Counted from the stretch's first letter, positions 1 through 7,379 are shown. The stretch: DNA of 16,534 bases from a bacterium (GCA_021784715.1 JAJYHP010000174.1:1-16534); one strand, 5' to 3'. The notes: generated by a model not told the origin, from the letters alone. A program made the numbers and translations.

Positions 1-122
1 ACCAGCCGCACAATCGGCGCCGCAAGCGCGTCCACGGGTTCCTCGAGCGCATGCGCACGAAGAACGGCCGCAACGTGCTCGCACGTCGGCGCAAGAAGGG
101 GCGTCACCGCCTCAGCGTCTAG
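1..122 (+). CDS. rpmH: 50S ribosomal protein L34 (5' end missing)
   Basis: Structural protein of the large ribosomal subunit. The frame read from base 3 gives [17 protein letters not shown] and ends KKGRHRLSV before a TAG stop at 120-122, which is the characteristic Arg/Lys-rich L34 sequence. About 40 residues are visible; the family is usually 44-47 residues, so only the first few residues (typically MKRTY) lie outside the window, and bases 1-2 fit the end of a Tyr codon. The gene precedes rnpA by 18 nt, the usual rpmH-rnpA pair next to dnaA and oriC. Identification is firm; only the start is unseen. Confidence 0.95.
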   Translation, partial: QPHNRRRKRVHGFLERMRTKNGRNVLARRRKKGRHRLSV

Positions 123-140
123 GCGGTAGAGAAGCACCCC

Positions 141-464
141 GTGCCGATGCGCCGCTACGAGACCCTGAAGCGGCGAGCCGATTTCCATCGTTTGCGCCGC
201 AGCGGCCGACGTGTCGAGACGTCGGCCTTTTCGCTTTTCTCCGATCGCGGCCGCGACGGGGCCACCCCCGTCGTGGGGATCTCGGTCTCGGGCAGCGTTG
301 GGGGAGCGGTCGTCCGCAACCTCGTCAAACGCCGCCTGGGGGCGGCGGTCCAAGCGCGGCTCGCCGAACCGGCTCCGGGCCGGCTCTTGCTCGTCGCCAA
401 GCCGGCGAGCGCCGGTATGAGCTACGTCGAGCTCGAGCGTGCCGTCTTCGAGGCGACCCGATGA
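141..464 (+). CDS. rnpA: Ribonuclease P protein component
   Basis: Protein subunit of RNase P, which helps the catalytic RNA remove 5' leaders from pre-tRNAs. The protein is 107 residues (family about 105-125). The N-terminus has the [16 protein letters not shown] pattern (phenylalanine plus basic cleft), and the central RNR-type motif appears as [10 protein letters not shown], close to the usual RNR.KRR.RE. The C-terminal part is short and ends in [11 protein letters not shown]. The start is taken as GTG 141; ATG 147 is an equally possible start two codons later, and neither has a strong Shine-Dalgarno sequence. The TGA stop overlaps the yidD ATG by 4 nt (ATGA), suggesting translational coupling. 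The family call is secure from motifs plus position after rpmH. Confidence 0.93.
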   Translation: MPMRRYETLKRRADFHRLRRSGRRVETSAFSLFSDRGRDGATPVVGISVSGSVGGAVVRNLVKRRLGAAVQARLAEPAPGRLLLVAKPASAGMSYVELERAVFEATR

Positions 465-706
465 CCCTCGCGCAGCGCGCCGCGATTGCGGCGATCGCGC
501 TCTACCGGCGCCTCCTCTCGCCGCTTTTCCCGCCGGCCTGCCGTTATACGCCGACCTGTTCGGAGTACGCAACTGAAGCGATCGCACGCTTCGGAGTGCC
601 GCGGGGAGCCTGGCTCGCTCTGCTCCGGCTTTTGCGCTGTCATCCGTGGCACGCCTCGGGGTACGATCCCGTTCCCCCGACCATCTCGTTGAAAGGACCC
701 CGGTGA
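461..706 (+). CDS. yidD: Membrane protein insertion efficiency factor YidD
   Basis: Small membrane-associated protein that assists YidC-dependent membrane protein insertion. At 81 residues it matches the family. It carries the diagnostic [15 protein letters not shown] cysteine motif and the C-terminal [12 protein letters not shown] segment (family HPxxxGGxDPVP). An amphipathic N-terminal helix ([15 protein letters not shown]) precedes the cysteines. It begins at the ATG that overlaps the rnpA stop, and its own TGA overlaps the GTG start of yidC at 703. This rnpA-yidD-yidC order is the common bacterial arrangement. Nothing abnormal is visible. Confidence 0.95.
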   Translation: MTLAQRAAIAAIALYRRLLSPLFPPACRYTPTCSEYATEAIARFGVPRGAWLALLRLLRCHPWHASGYDPVPPTISLKGPR

Positions 707-1563
707 CGCCAATCTTCGCCGCCTCGATACTCGACCCGATCGTCAACTCGCTTTCGTGGTTGGTTCTGGGGATCGACCGCTACACGCATAACCTCGGCGT
801 GAGCTTGGTCGTTCTTGCCCTGCTGATCCGCCTGGTCTTCTGGAAGCTCAACGTCGCGCAATTTAAAGCGATGATCTCGATGCAAAAAGTTGCACCCGAG
901 ATGAAGAAGCTGCAGGCGCGCTATAAAGACGATTCTAAGAAGCTCCAAGAAGAGACGATGAAGCTCTACAAAGAGCACAACGTCAATCCGCTGGCAGGCT
1001 GCTTGCCGATGCTGGTGCAGTTACCGATTCTCTTCAGCGTCTTCTGGGTCGTCATCTTACATCGCGATCTCTACGCGCAAACGAAATTTTGGTGGATCGG
1101 CACCGCGCTTTCGGCACATTTCCCGGCGATCTTCGCGCAGAGCCTCGCTCAGCCCGACCTGCTGCTCATCGTGCTATACATGATCTCTCAGTACGTCAGC
1201 CTGCGCTTCACGACGATGCCGGCAGCGGATCCGCAGCAAGCCAATACCAACAAGATCATGCAGATCGTCTCGCCGCTGATGATCGGTTTCTTCGGTTATC
1301 GCGCGCAGTGGCCATCGGCGATGGTGCTCTATTGGCTCTCGTATAACGTGCTGACGATGGCGCAGCAGTTTTACATGTTGCGGCAATATCACGAACCGCT
1401 CGGCGCAATCGATAGCGATCGCGCGATCACCTCCGAAGACGGAATCGCTGCCGCCGTGCGCGAGATCGACGAACGCGTCGCAAAATCCTCAAAGAAAAAG
1501 AGCACGGCCTCGTCGCCGTCGCTTACCAACGGCTCGGTTAAAAAGAAAGGCGCGAAGCCCTAA
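703..1563 (+). CDS. yidC: Membrane protein insertase YidC/OxaI family
   Basis: Inserts and folds membrane proteins, alone or with SecYEG. The start is taken as GTG 703, which overlaps the yidD stop (GTGA) and has a good Shine-Dalgarno GAAAGGA at 691-697. The open frame continues upstream to 646, but that part lies inside yidD. The 286-residue protein is the short type without a large periplasmic domain. The hydrophilic-groove arginine is in [10 protein letters not shown] (about residue 43). The cytoplasmic hairpin reads [20 protein letters not shown] followed by [19 protein letters not shown], typical of the family. Four further hydrophobic segments follow, then a Lys-rich tail ([13 protein letters not shown]) likely to contact ribosomes. 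No clear lipobox is visible at the N-terminus. Confidence 0.95.
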   Translation: MTPIFAASILDPIVNSLSWLVLGIDRYTHNLGVSLVVLALLIRLVFWKLNVAQFKAMISMQKVAPEMKKLQARYKDDSKKLQEETMKLYKEHNVNPLAGCLPMLVQLPILFSVFWVVILHRDLYAQTKFWWIGTALSAHFPAIFAQSLAQPDLLLIVLYMISQYVSLRFTTMPAADPQQANTNKIMQIVSPLMIGFFGYRAQWPSAMVLYWLSYNVLTMAQQFYMLRQYHEPLGAIDSDRAITSEDGIAAAVREIDERVAKSSKKKSTASSPSLTNGSVKKKGAKP

Positions 1564-2177
1564 TGCTCTACGAAGACGATTACGAGTTTGAAGAACAGCC
1601 GGCGCACATTCGCGACCGCGCAATCCCCGGCAGCGGCGGCGGCGGCGGCGGTCGCGGACGCAGACCCTTCCGCGGCGGCGGGCGCCCGCGATCCAACGGC
1701 CCGTCGGGGAAGGCGCAGCCCGTTCCCGAAGATGCGAAGACGGCACACGCATTGCTGACCGAGATGCTCGCGAAGATGGGCGTCGGAGCTTCGGATATCT
1801 CGTACATTCCGCGACAGGAAGGCGAGTATTTCGAAGTCAACGGCCCCGACCTCGCGATGCTGATCGGGCGACACGGCAATACGCTCGAGGCGATCAACCT
1901 CGTCTTCAACAACATCATCAATGCGGGAAATCGCGGCAACCGCCGGTATTTCACCATCGATGCGGAGGGCTATCGCGCTCGCCGCGCCGAGCGCCTCAAA
2001 GAGATCGCGCTCGATGCCGTCGAGGAAGTCGTTCGCAGCGGCAAGCCGAGCAAACTCGAACCGATGCTGCCTTCGGAGCGCAAGATCGTGCATATGACGA
2101 TCTCGGAAGACGCTCGCATTCGCACCGAATCCGAGGGCGTGGAGCCGGAGCGCTGCGTCGTCGTTTTCCCGGCTTGA
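1563..2177 (+). CDS. jag: Jag/KhpB RNA-binding protein (KH-R3H)
   Basis: RNA-binding protein of the SpoIIIJ-associated (Jag, KhpB/EloR) family, usually encoded next to yidC; in Gram-positives it binds RNA and influences cell elongation. The ATG overlaps the last base of the yidC stop (TAATG). The 204-residue protein has a KH domain at about 61-137 with the loop GRHG at 102-105, then an R3H domain at about 142-204 with R173 and H177 in SERKIVH. The usual Jag_N domain is not recognisable. Instead residues 1-12 are acidic (DDYEFEE) and 22-50 are a low-complexity Gly/Arg-rich stretch with six consecutive glycines. The family call is firm; the altered N-terminus is the odd part. Confidence 0.92.
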   Translation: MLYEDDYEFEEQPAHIRDRAIPGSGGGGGGRGRRPFRGGGRPRSNGPSGKAQPVPEDAKTAHALLTEMLAKMGVGASDISYIPRQEGEYFEVNGPDLAMLIGRHGNTLEAINLVFNNIINAGNRGNRRYFTIDAEGYRARRAERLKEIALDAVEEVVRSGKPSKLEPMLPSERKIVHMTISEDARIRTESEGVEPERCVVVFPA

Positions 2178-2182
2178 CCTCC

Positions 2183-2228
2183 GCATAGCGCTTCGTCGCG
2201 AGAAGCACGCTGCCGTGAAGCGCTACGC
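2183..2228 (+). promoter_or_regulatory. Inverted repeat over the mnmE start codon
   Basis: The left arm GCATAGCGCTTC (2183-2194) pairs with the right arm GAAGCGCTACGC (2217-2228) over 12 positions with one mismatch. The right arm begins on the last base of the GTG start codon (2215-2217). The GCTTC of the left arm (2190-2194) can instead pair with GAAGC at 2202-2206, giving a mutually exclusive small hairpin. No Shine-Dalgarno sequence is visible before the GTG. The structure could limit translation of the gene, but this is inferred from base pairing only. Confidence 0.4.
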
Positions 2229-3948
2229 ATCGACCCGGGTCGACCATCTGCAGATCGCGATCCCCGCAGGGGGTGAAGAAGCGGCGCGCGCCTTTTACGG
2301 CGCGCTGCTCGCTTTGCGCGAGCTTCCCAAACCACCCGAACTGCTCGCGCGCGGCGGGCTCTGGTTTCGCAGCGGTTCGGTCGCCGTGCATCTCGGCGTC
2401 GATCCCGATTTTCGTCCCGCGAAGAAAGCGCACGTCGCCATCGCGTGCGCGGAGTATGCAACGCTCCTCGAGCGATTGCGCGCCGCGCAGGTCGCGATTC
2501 AACCCGACGCCCTCCCCTTCGAAGGACGGGCGCATTGCTACGTCGCCGATCCGTTCGGCAACCGTATCGAGTTGATCGATGACGCACCCTTGCCGTCGCA
2601 TGAGGATGCGGCCGAGCCGACGATCGTTGCGGTTGCGACGCCGCCGGGGCATGGGGCGATTTCAATCGTGCGAGCGAGCGGGGCCGGCGCGCGCGCCCTC
2701 GCTGCGAAGCTCACCGCCGGTGCCGCGCTCGCGCCGCGCCACGCGACCCACGTTACGCTCGTCGACGAAGACGGGCGTGCGCTCGACGATGCGCTCGCGC
2801 TCTTTTTCCCGGCACCGCATTCGGCGACCGGCGAAGATGTCGTCGAGTTCCATCTGCACGGTGCGCCGGTGCTCGCGCGCGAACTCGTGCGCGCCGCCAT
2901 CGCTTGCGGAGCGCGCCAGGCGGAGCCCGGCGAGTTTACGCGACGCGCGTTTCTCGCCGGAAAGCTCGACCTCGACGGGGTCGGCGCGATCGGCGATCTC
3001 ATCGCTGCCGAGACGGCATCGGCGGCGCGTGCCGCGCTCGCCAATCTCGGCGGTGGGCTGCGGGCGCAGATAGCGGGGATGCGCGCGACGTTACGCGAGC
3101 CGCTCGAGCGCCTCGCCGCGTCGATCGATTTCCCCGACGAGGTCGAGGAGCCGGCACGCGGGCCGCTCGCGGAAATGCTCGGCGAACTCGACAGCGAGCT
3201 CGTGCGGTTGCAACGCGACGGTGAGGTCGGCCGGTTGCTGCGCGAGGGCGTCAGCATCGCCATCGTCGGCCCGCCCAATGCCGGAAAATCATCGCTGCTC
3301 AACGCATTCCTCGGCGAGGAGCGCGCGATCGTCTCCGATCTTCCCGGAACGACGCGCGATAGCATCGAAGAGCGATTCGTCATCGACGGCGTCGCGGTGC
3401 GTGCCATCGATACCGCCGGCATTCGCGCGCACGCCGACCGCATCGAGGCGTTAGGGATCGAACGTTCGCAGCGCGCGTTCGAGAGCGCGCGCGTACTGCT
3501 GTTGGTGCTCGACGCCTCCGCGCCGCTCTCGGAGCAGGCGGAGAGATTGCTCGCGCGCAGCGAAGGGCGCGCGCGAATCGTGTTTTTCAACAAGGCCGAT
3601 CTCGGGACGTCCGCGGTGCGCGCGGTTTCGGGTAGCGCGGTGATCGGCAGTACCTTTTGGTCGCAGAGCCTCCGCGAACTGCGGGCGGCGATCGCGCAGG
3701 TCGGGTGGGGCGCGGCGCACCCCGATCTCGAACGCGCGCATCTCGCGTTCGGTGGACAGTTCGACGCCGTCGCTCGCGCACTCGATGCGTTGCGATCGGC
3801 GCGCGCCGCCCTCGCCGCCGGCGAGCCGCTCGATCTGGCCGGCAACGATCTGCGACTCGTCGATGCGGCGCTAGCCCAACTCTCGCCCGCCGAGGCGAGC
3901 GAAGAGATGCTCGCGAGTATCTTCGCCCGCTTCTGTATCGGAAAATAA
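2215..3948 (+). CDS. mnmE: MnmE tRNA modification GTPase with N-terminal VOC domain
   Basis: MnmE works with MnmG to form 5-(carboxymethyl)aminomethyl-uridine at the tRNA wobble position, using GTP and a folate derivative. This 577-residue protein is about 125 residues longer than usual. Residues 1-123 are a vicinal-oxygen-chelate (glyoxalase-like) domain: VDHLQIAIP, AFYGALL, LWFRSG, VHLGV and DPFGNRIELID, with candidate metal ligands H11, H59 and E119. MnmE proper begins near residue 136 (TIVAVATPPGHGAISIVR). Its G domain has GPPNAGKS (352-359), DLPGTTRD (375-382), DTAG (399-402) and NKAD (459-462), and the protein ends in FCIGK with the conserved cysteine. No stop separates the domains. The GTG 2215 start lacks a Shine-Dalgarno; an in-frame TTG at 2590 could in principle start a standalone MnmE, but it has no Shine-Dalgarno either. 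mnmG follows after 2 nt. Confidence 0.93.
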   Translation: MKRYASTRVDHLQIAIPAGGEEAARAFYGALLALRELPKPPELLARGGLWFRSGSVAVHLGVDPDFRPAKKAHVAIACAEYATLLERLRAAQVAIQPDALPFEGRAHCYVADPFGNRIELIDDAPLPSHEDAAEPTIVAVATPPGHGAISIVRASGAGARALAAKLTAGAALAPRHATHVTLVDEDGRALDDALALFFPAPHSATGEDVVEFHLHGAPVLARELVRAAIACGARQAEPGEFTRRAFLAGKLDLDGVGAIGDLIAAETASAARAALANLGGGLRAQIAGMRATLREPLERLAASIDFPDEVEEPARGPLAEMLGELDSELVRLQRDGEVGRLLREGVSIAIVGPPNAGKSSLLNAFLGEERAIVSDLPGTTRDSIEERFVIDGVAVRAIDTAGIRAHADRIEALGIERSQRAFESARVLLLVLDASAPLSEQAERLLARSEGRARIVFFNKADLGTSAVRAVSGSAVIGSTFWSQSLRELRAAIAQVGWGAAHPDLERAHLAFGGQFDAVARALDALRSARAALAAGEPLDLAGNDLRLVDAALAQLSPAEASEEMLASIFARFCIGK

Positions 3949-3950
3949 CG

Positions 3951-5822
3951 ATGGAAGCGATGCGTAGCGACGATGCGGGCGTCATCGTCGTCGGCGGAGG
4001 GCACGCCGGCGTCGAAGCGGCGCATGCCTCTGCGAAGATGGGCGTGCCGACGCTGTTACTGACGGGAGATCCGGCGCGCATCTGCACGCTGCCCTGCAAT
4101 CCCTCGATCGGTGGAAGCGCGAAAGGTCAATTGGTGCGCGAGATCGACGCACTCGGCGGCGCGATGGGGCTGCTCGCCGATTCGTGCAGCCTGCACTCGC
4201 GGTTTCTTAATGAGAGCAAAGGGCCGGCGGTGCGCGCGTTGCGGCAATTGATGGACAAGCCGTCGTACAATCGCGCGGCGTTGCATTTGTTGCAACGTTT
4301 ACCCGCGTTGCAGATCGAAGCGGCGATGGTCGAGGCGTTGATCGCCGTGGCGGGCGAGGTGCGCGGCGTCCGTTGTGCGGATGGACGCGCGTTTTACGCG
4401 CGCCGCGTCGTCTTGGCAACCGGAACGTTTTTAGGCGGAAAGCTCTTCCGCGGCGAAGAGGTACAGCCCGGCGGACGATTTGCCGAAGCGCCGTCGATCG
4501 GACTCTCGCAGGCACTGCGCGAGTTCGGGTTTTCGATGCAGCGCCTAAAGACGGGGACGCCGCCGCGCGTCGATCGCAATACCGTTGATTACGATGCGAT
4601 GCGCGTGCAAGAACCGAGCCCGACCCCGTTGTTGTTTTCGCGGCGTAGCGAAGCGCGCTTCGTCGGCGAGCAGTTGCCGTGTTATTTGATCGACACCAAC
4701 GAACGCACGCACGCGCTCGTGCGCGAGAACCTGCATCGTTCGCCGCTCTACGGGCTGGATTTAATTCGCGGAATCGGGCCGCGCTATTGCCCGTCGATCG
4801 AAGATAAAGTCGTAAAGTTCGCACACAATCCGACGCATCAACTGTTTATCGAACCCGAGGGTTGGGAGGAGCCGACGCTCTACGTCGGCGGCTTCTCGAC
4901 CTCGCTGCCCGCCGAGGTGCAGATCGCGATGCTGCAGAGTTTACCGGGTATGGAACGCTGCGCGATGTTGCGCGCGGGATATGCCGTCGAATACGACATG
5001 GTCGCGCCGACGGAGTTGGACGACACGCTGCAGACGCGGCGTATCGCCGGCCTCTATCACTGCGGGCAACTCAATGGAACCTCCGGCTACGAAGAGGCGG
5101 CCGCGCAAGGGCTCGTCGCCGGGGCGAACGCCGCGCTCGCGGCGCGCGGGCGCGAGGCGCTGCGGATCGCGCGCTCCGAGGGCTATATCGGCGTGCTCGT
5201 CGACGATCTGGTGGGGAAAGGGGTCGATGAACCCTATCGGATGATGACCTCGCGAGCAGAGCACCGGGTGCTGTTGCGCCACGATAACGCCGACCGCCGA
5301 CTGACGCCGCGCGGGCGCGAAAATGGATTAGTTGACGACGAACAATGGATCGCTTATCGCACGGAGATTTCCGCCTTGGATCGCGAGATCGCCAATGCCG
5401 AGCATCAGCGCCTCCCGGTACGGGAGATCGGGGAGGAGCGCTTTCAGGGCGCTCCCACCATCGCCGAAGCCCTTCGTCGCCCGCAAATTCACGTCGGCGA
5501 CCTGCGATCGTGGCTACCGGAGGGGCTTGTGGGAGAGATCGCCGAGCGAGCCGAGATCGAGATCAAGCTGGAGGGTTACGTGAAGCGCGAGGAGCAGGCC
5601 GTTGCGCAGGCGGCACGCCGCGAGCGGCTTATTATTCCGGCGGATTTTGCCTACGAACGCGTCGGGGCGCTCTCGACCGAGGCGCGGGAGAAGCTGCACC
5701 GACAGCGGCCGCGGACGCTCGGGGCGGCGGGGCGGATCCCCGGTGTCGCGCCCGCCGATATCGCGATTCTCTCGCTCCACTTGCAGCGCCGTGAAGAATC
5801 CTCGCTCGGAGCGTCGCGATGA
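3951..5822 (+). CDS. mnmG: tRNA uridine 5-carboxymethylaminomethyl modification enzyme MnmG
   Basis: FAD-dependent partner of MnmE in wobble-uridine modification (formerly GidA). The ATG at 3951 lies 2 nt after the mnmE stop; the frame is open further upstream, but that part lies inside mnmE. The resulting 623 residues match the family (about 620-630). The FAD-binding GGGHAG is at 15-20, followed by the signature PCNPSIGG (48-55) and SAKGQLVREIDALGG. The second GidA signature, NGTSGYEEAAAQGLVAGANA, is also present, and the C-terminal helical domain ends GVAPADIAILSLHLQRR, which is standard. The TGA overlaps the ATG of rsmG by 4 nt. No key residue appears missing. Confidence 0.96.
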   Translation: MEAMRSDDAGVIVVGGGHAGVEAAHASAKMGVPTLLLTGDPARICTLPCNPSIGGSAKGQLVREIDALGGAMGLLADSCSLHSRFLNESKGPAVRALRQLMDKPSYNRAALHLLQRLPALQIEAAMVEALIAVAGEVRGVRCADGRAFYARRVVLATGTFLGGKLFRGEEVQPGGRFAEAPSIGLSQALREFGFSMQRLKTGTPPRVDRNTVDYDAMRVQEPSPTPLLFSRRSEARFVGEQLPCYLIDTNERTHALVRENLHRSPLYGLDLIRGIGPRYCPSIEDKVVKFAHNPTHQLFIEPEGWEEPTLYVGGFSTSLPAEVQIAMLQSLPGMERCAMLRAGYAVEYDMVAPTELDDTLQTRRIAGLYHCGQLNGTSGYEEAAAQGLVAGANAALAARGREALRIARSEGYIGVLVDDLVGKGVDEPYRMMTSRAEHRVLLRHDNADRRLTPRGRENGLVDDEQWIAYRTEISALDREIANAEHQRLPVREIGEERFQGAPTIAEALRRPQIHVGDLRSWLPEGLVGEIAERAEIEIKLEGYVKREEQAVAQAARRERLIIPADFAYERVGALSTEAREKLHRQRPRTLGAAGRIPGVAPADIAILSLHLQRREESSLGASR

Positions 5823-6496
5823 GCGAGCGCGACGAGCTCTACGGATTGCTTGGCGGATCGGCGCTCGACGAATCGCTGCGGAGCTCCCTCAGCGCTTACG
5901 GCGCCGCGCTGCTGGAGGCGAACCGACGTTTCAATCTCACCGGGGCGAAGAACCCGGCCGCGCTGCTGCCGCATCTGCTCGATGCGCTGACCCTGCTTCC
6001 CGAGATCGAGGGCCGAACGATCGATGTCGGCTCCGGGGGCGGCTTTCCGGGGATCCCGCTCTTGCTCGCCGGCGCTCGGGTCGACTTCCTCGAGTCAAAC
6101 GCGAAGAAATGCGGCTTTCTTCGCGAGCAGATCGCGGCATTCGGTGCAACCGCCGAGGTTTTCTGCGGTCGGGCCGAGGTACTTGGGCGCGATCTGCGCT
6201 TACGCGAGCAATACGACCGAGCCGTTGCTCGCGCTGTCTCCTCGGCAACGACGGTCGCCGAATACCTGATTCCGTTCCTCCGCGTCGGCGGCGTAGCGTT
6301 GTTGCCGCGCGGGCGCGCCGAGGAGGGCGAGGCGGCCGGGATCGCCGACGCGGCGCTGGTTCTCGGTGCGGAGCCGCTCGCGGATGTTTTGCTCGATGGG
6401 GATCGCCGGATCGTTCGGCTGCTCAAGCGGCGCCCGACGCCGAGCCGATTCCCGCGTCGCACCGGTATTCCGGAGAGTAGGCCGCTCTGCCGATAG
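5819..6496 (+). CDS. rsmG: 16S rRNA (guanine-N7) methyltransferase RsmG
   Basis: SAM-dependent methyltransferase that makes m7G at the position equivalent to G527 of E. coli 16S rRNA (formerly GidB). The 225-residue length is normal. The N-terminal helical part contains ANRRFNLTGAKNP, the SAM-binding motif DVGSGGGFPGIP starts at residue 69, and ARAVSS and FPRRTGIPESRPL match conserved RsmG segments. The ATG overlaps the mnmG stop (ATGA), as in many mnmG-rsmG pairs. It is the last gene before the 0.94-kb non-coding island; no T-tract terminator hairpin is obvious after its TAG stop. Confidence 0.95.
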   Translation: MSERDELYGLLGGSALDESLRSSLSAYGAALLEANRRFNLTGAKNPAALLPHLLDALTLLPEIEGRTIDVGSGGGFPGIPLLLAGARVDFLESNAKKCGFLREQIAAFGATAEVFCGRAEVLGRDLRLREQYDRAVARAVSSATTVAEYLIPFLRVGGVALLPRGRAEEGEAAGIADAALVLGAEPLADVLLDGDRRIVRLLKRRPTPSRFPRRTGIPESRPLCR

Positions 6497-6562
6497 CGCC
6501 CCGGCGCCGTTCTCGGGTGACTGCGGCGCACGGGTCTCAAGGCACACGTCGATCGCGCGCGA

Positions 6563-6578
6563 TGTTTCACGAGAAACA
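6563..6578 (+). promoter_or_regulatory. parS-like centromere site 1
   Basis: TGTTTCACGAGAAACA differs at one base from the well-known ParB-binding consensus TGTTTCACGTGAAACA. It lies 67 nt downstream of rsmG in non-coding DNA, at the left border of the repeat island, about 3 kb from parAB. The central mismatch (A for T) breaks perfect symmetry and is identical in site 2. ParB binding is inferred from the match and the nearby parB. Confidence 0.85.
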
Positions 6579-6656
6579 CCGGGAATCGTGAGCGGCGGTC
6601 GCGCGATCTACGCGAGCGGATCCCCTGCGAGCGGCGCCCGTGCGAGCGGGGCCCGC

Positions 6657-6793
6657 GGTGCACCGCTCCTCGCTAGGCGCTCGCGGCTCGGACAAGCAAG
6701 GTCAGGGTCCTCGCCGCTCGCTTAAACGCTCGTCGGGTACACCGCAGGCCCCGCTCGCTGGGTTACCGCAGGCGCCGCGCTCGTCGAGCGGGA
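6657..6793 (+). repeat. Long direct repeat, copy 1
   Basis: A 137-bp unit that starts GGTGCACCGCTCCTCGCTAG and includes GGACAAGCAAGGTCAGG and CGCTCGCTTAAACGCTCGTC. It recurs at 6999-7136 with about ten differences including a one-base length change. Its right end overlaps copy 1 of the 63-bp repeat, so the two families are interleaved. Confidence 0.85.
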
Positions 6794-6827
6794 CTGTCAC
6801 CCCGAGTAGGTGGCGCAGCCACCGTAT
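6765..6827 (+). repeat. 63-bp perfect direct repeat, copy 1 (with REP core)
   Basis: Sixty-three bases, from ACCGCAGGCGCCGCGCTCGT to GCAGCCACCGTAT, recur without mismatch 135 bp downstream (6900-6962). Similarity continues past the perfect run with a few changes and one indel. It contains the REP-like hairpin described separately. Confidence 0.9.
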
Positions 6828-6835
6828 CGAGGGGG
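6795..6835 (+). repeat. REP-like palindrome, copy 1
   Basis: The core TGTCACCCCGAGTA is followed by a hairpin GGTGGC-GCA-GCCACC (6809-6823) and then CGTATCGAGGGGG. The outer parts CCCCGAGTA and TATCGAGGGG also pair imperfectly, giving a long stem-loop. The form resembles bacterial REP elements (a TGTCACCCCGAG-type head, a hairpin, then a TATCGAGGGG-type tail). No mobilising REP-associated transposase is seen in the window. Confidence 0.65.
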
Positions 6836-6899
6836 CGCTCCAGGACGCGCGAGCGGGCGCCCACGGCGCACCGCGCCTCGCAACCCGCTCGTCGGGTAC

Positions 6900-6962
6900 A
6901 CCGCAGGCGCCGCGCTCGTCGAGCGGGACTGTCACCCCGAGTAGGTGGCGCAGCCACCGTAT
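6900..6962 (+). repeat. 63-bp perfect direct repeat, copy 2
   Basis: Exact second copy of 6765-6827, offset by 135 bp. Immediately upstream (6886-6908) it also repeats CGCTCGTCGGGTACACCGCA from 6727-6749, showing that the island was built by stepwise duplication rather than by one event. Confidence 0.9.
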
Positions 6963-6969
6963 AGAGGGG
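6930..6969 (+). repeat. REP-like palindrome, copy 2
   Basis: Same TGTCACCCCGAGTA head and GGTGGC-GCA-GCCACC hairpin (6944-6958) as copy 1, with the tail changed to CGTATAGAGGGG (one substitution and one G fewer). The hairpin itself is unchanged. Confidence 0.65.
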
Positions 6970-6998
6970 CGCTTCAGGATGCGCGAACGGGCGTCCAC

Positions 6999-7136
6999 GG
7001 TGCACCGCTCCTCGCTAGGCGCTCGCGTCTCGGACAAGCAAGGTCAGGCTCCTCGCCGCTCGCTTAAACGCTCGTCGGGTGCACCGCGGACGCCGCTCGC
7101 TGGGTACACCGCCGGCGCCGCGCTCGTCGTGCGGGA
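6999..7136 (+). repeat. Long direct repeat, copy 2
   Basis: Second copy of the 6657-6793 unit, again starting GGTGCACCGCTCCTCGCTAG. Differences cluster in the right half, where GCACCGCGGACGCC replaces ACACCGCAGGCCCC. Its right end diverges from the REP core: after CGTGCGGGA it runs into GGCTTGCCCGAGG rather than CTGTCACCCCGAG. Confidence 0.85.
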
Positions 7137-7273
7137 AGGCTTGCCCGAGGTGCTTGCAGCCTTCGCTCCCGAGTAAATCGCGAGATGAGCGGATCGAGAG
7201 TCGCTCCGAGGGGCGCTCGTGCGCCGACCCGTGCGAGCCGGGCGCTCACATTGCACGGCCCCCCGCTCGTCGT

Positions 7274-7308
7274 GCGAGATTGTCAACCCGAGTCTACCGT
7301 ATCAGGGG
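7274..7308 (+). repeat. Degenerate REP-like element, forward
   Basis: GATTGTCAACCCGAGTCTACCGTATCAGGGG follows the same head and tail pattern as the REP-like copies at 6795 and 6930, but the central hairpin is lost. The preceding CGCTCGTCGTGCGAGA also matches the flank of those copies. Confidence 0.45.
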
Positions 7309-7315
7309 CACGCTG

Positions 7316-7350
7316 CTCTCGATACGCGCTTCGCGCTGCTCGGACTGACA
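7316..7350 (-). repeat. REP-like element in inverted orientation
   Basis: The + strand reads CTCTCGATACG-CGCTTCGCG-CTGCTCGGACTGACA, the reverse complement layout of the REP-like copies (CTCGATACG, hairpin, CTACTCGGGGTGACA). Its hairpin sequence differs from the other copies. It lies 7 bp after the degenerate forward copy, so the pair forms a head-to-head arrangement like a BIME. Confidence 0.5.
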
Positions 7351-7379
7351 GAGAGGCTGCGCAAATCGGGCCCGCGTGT

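Noticed and set aside
2174..2202. TTGACC as a -35 box before mnmE
   Set aside because: No -10-like hexamer at 16-18 nt; likely a chance match within the jag stop region.
2538..4025. 495-codon open frame antisense to mnmE
   Set aside because: Ser/Arg/Ala-rich translation without domains, a usual shadow in high-GC DNA; the + strand has unmistakable MnmE motifs.
6640..7176. 178-codon open frame on the + strand in the repeat island
   Set aside because: Its translation is Ser/Arg/Gly-rich, repeats the REP-like DNA and has no start signal or family resemblance; it is open only because the DNA is GC-rich and two repeat offsets happen to be close to multiples of three.
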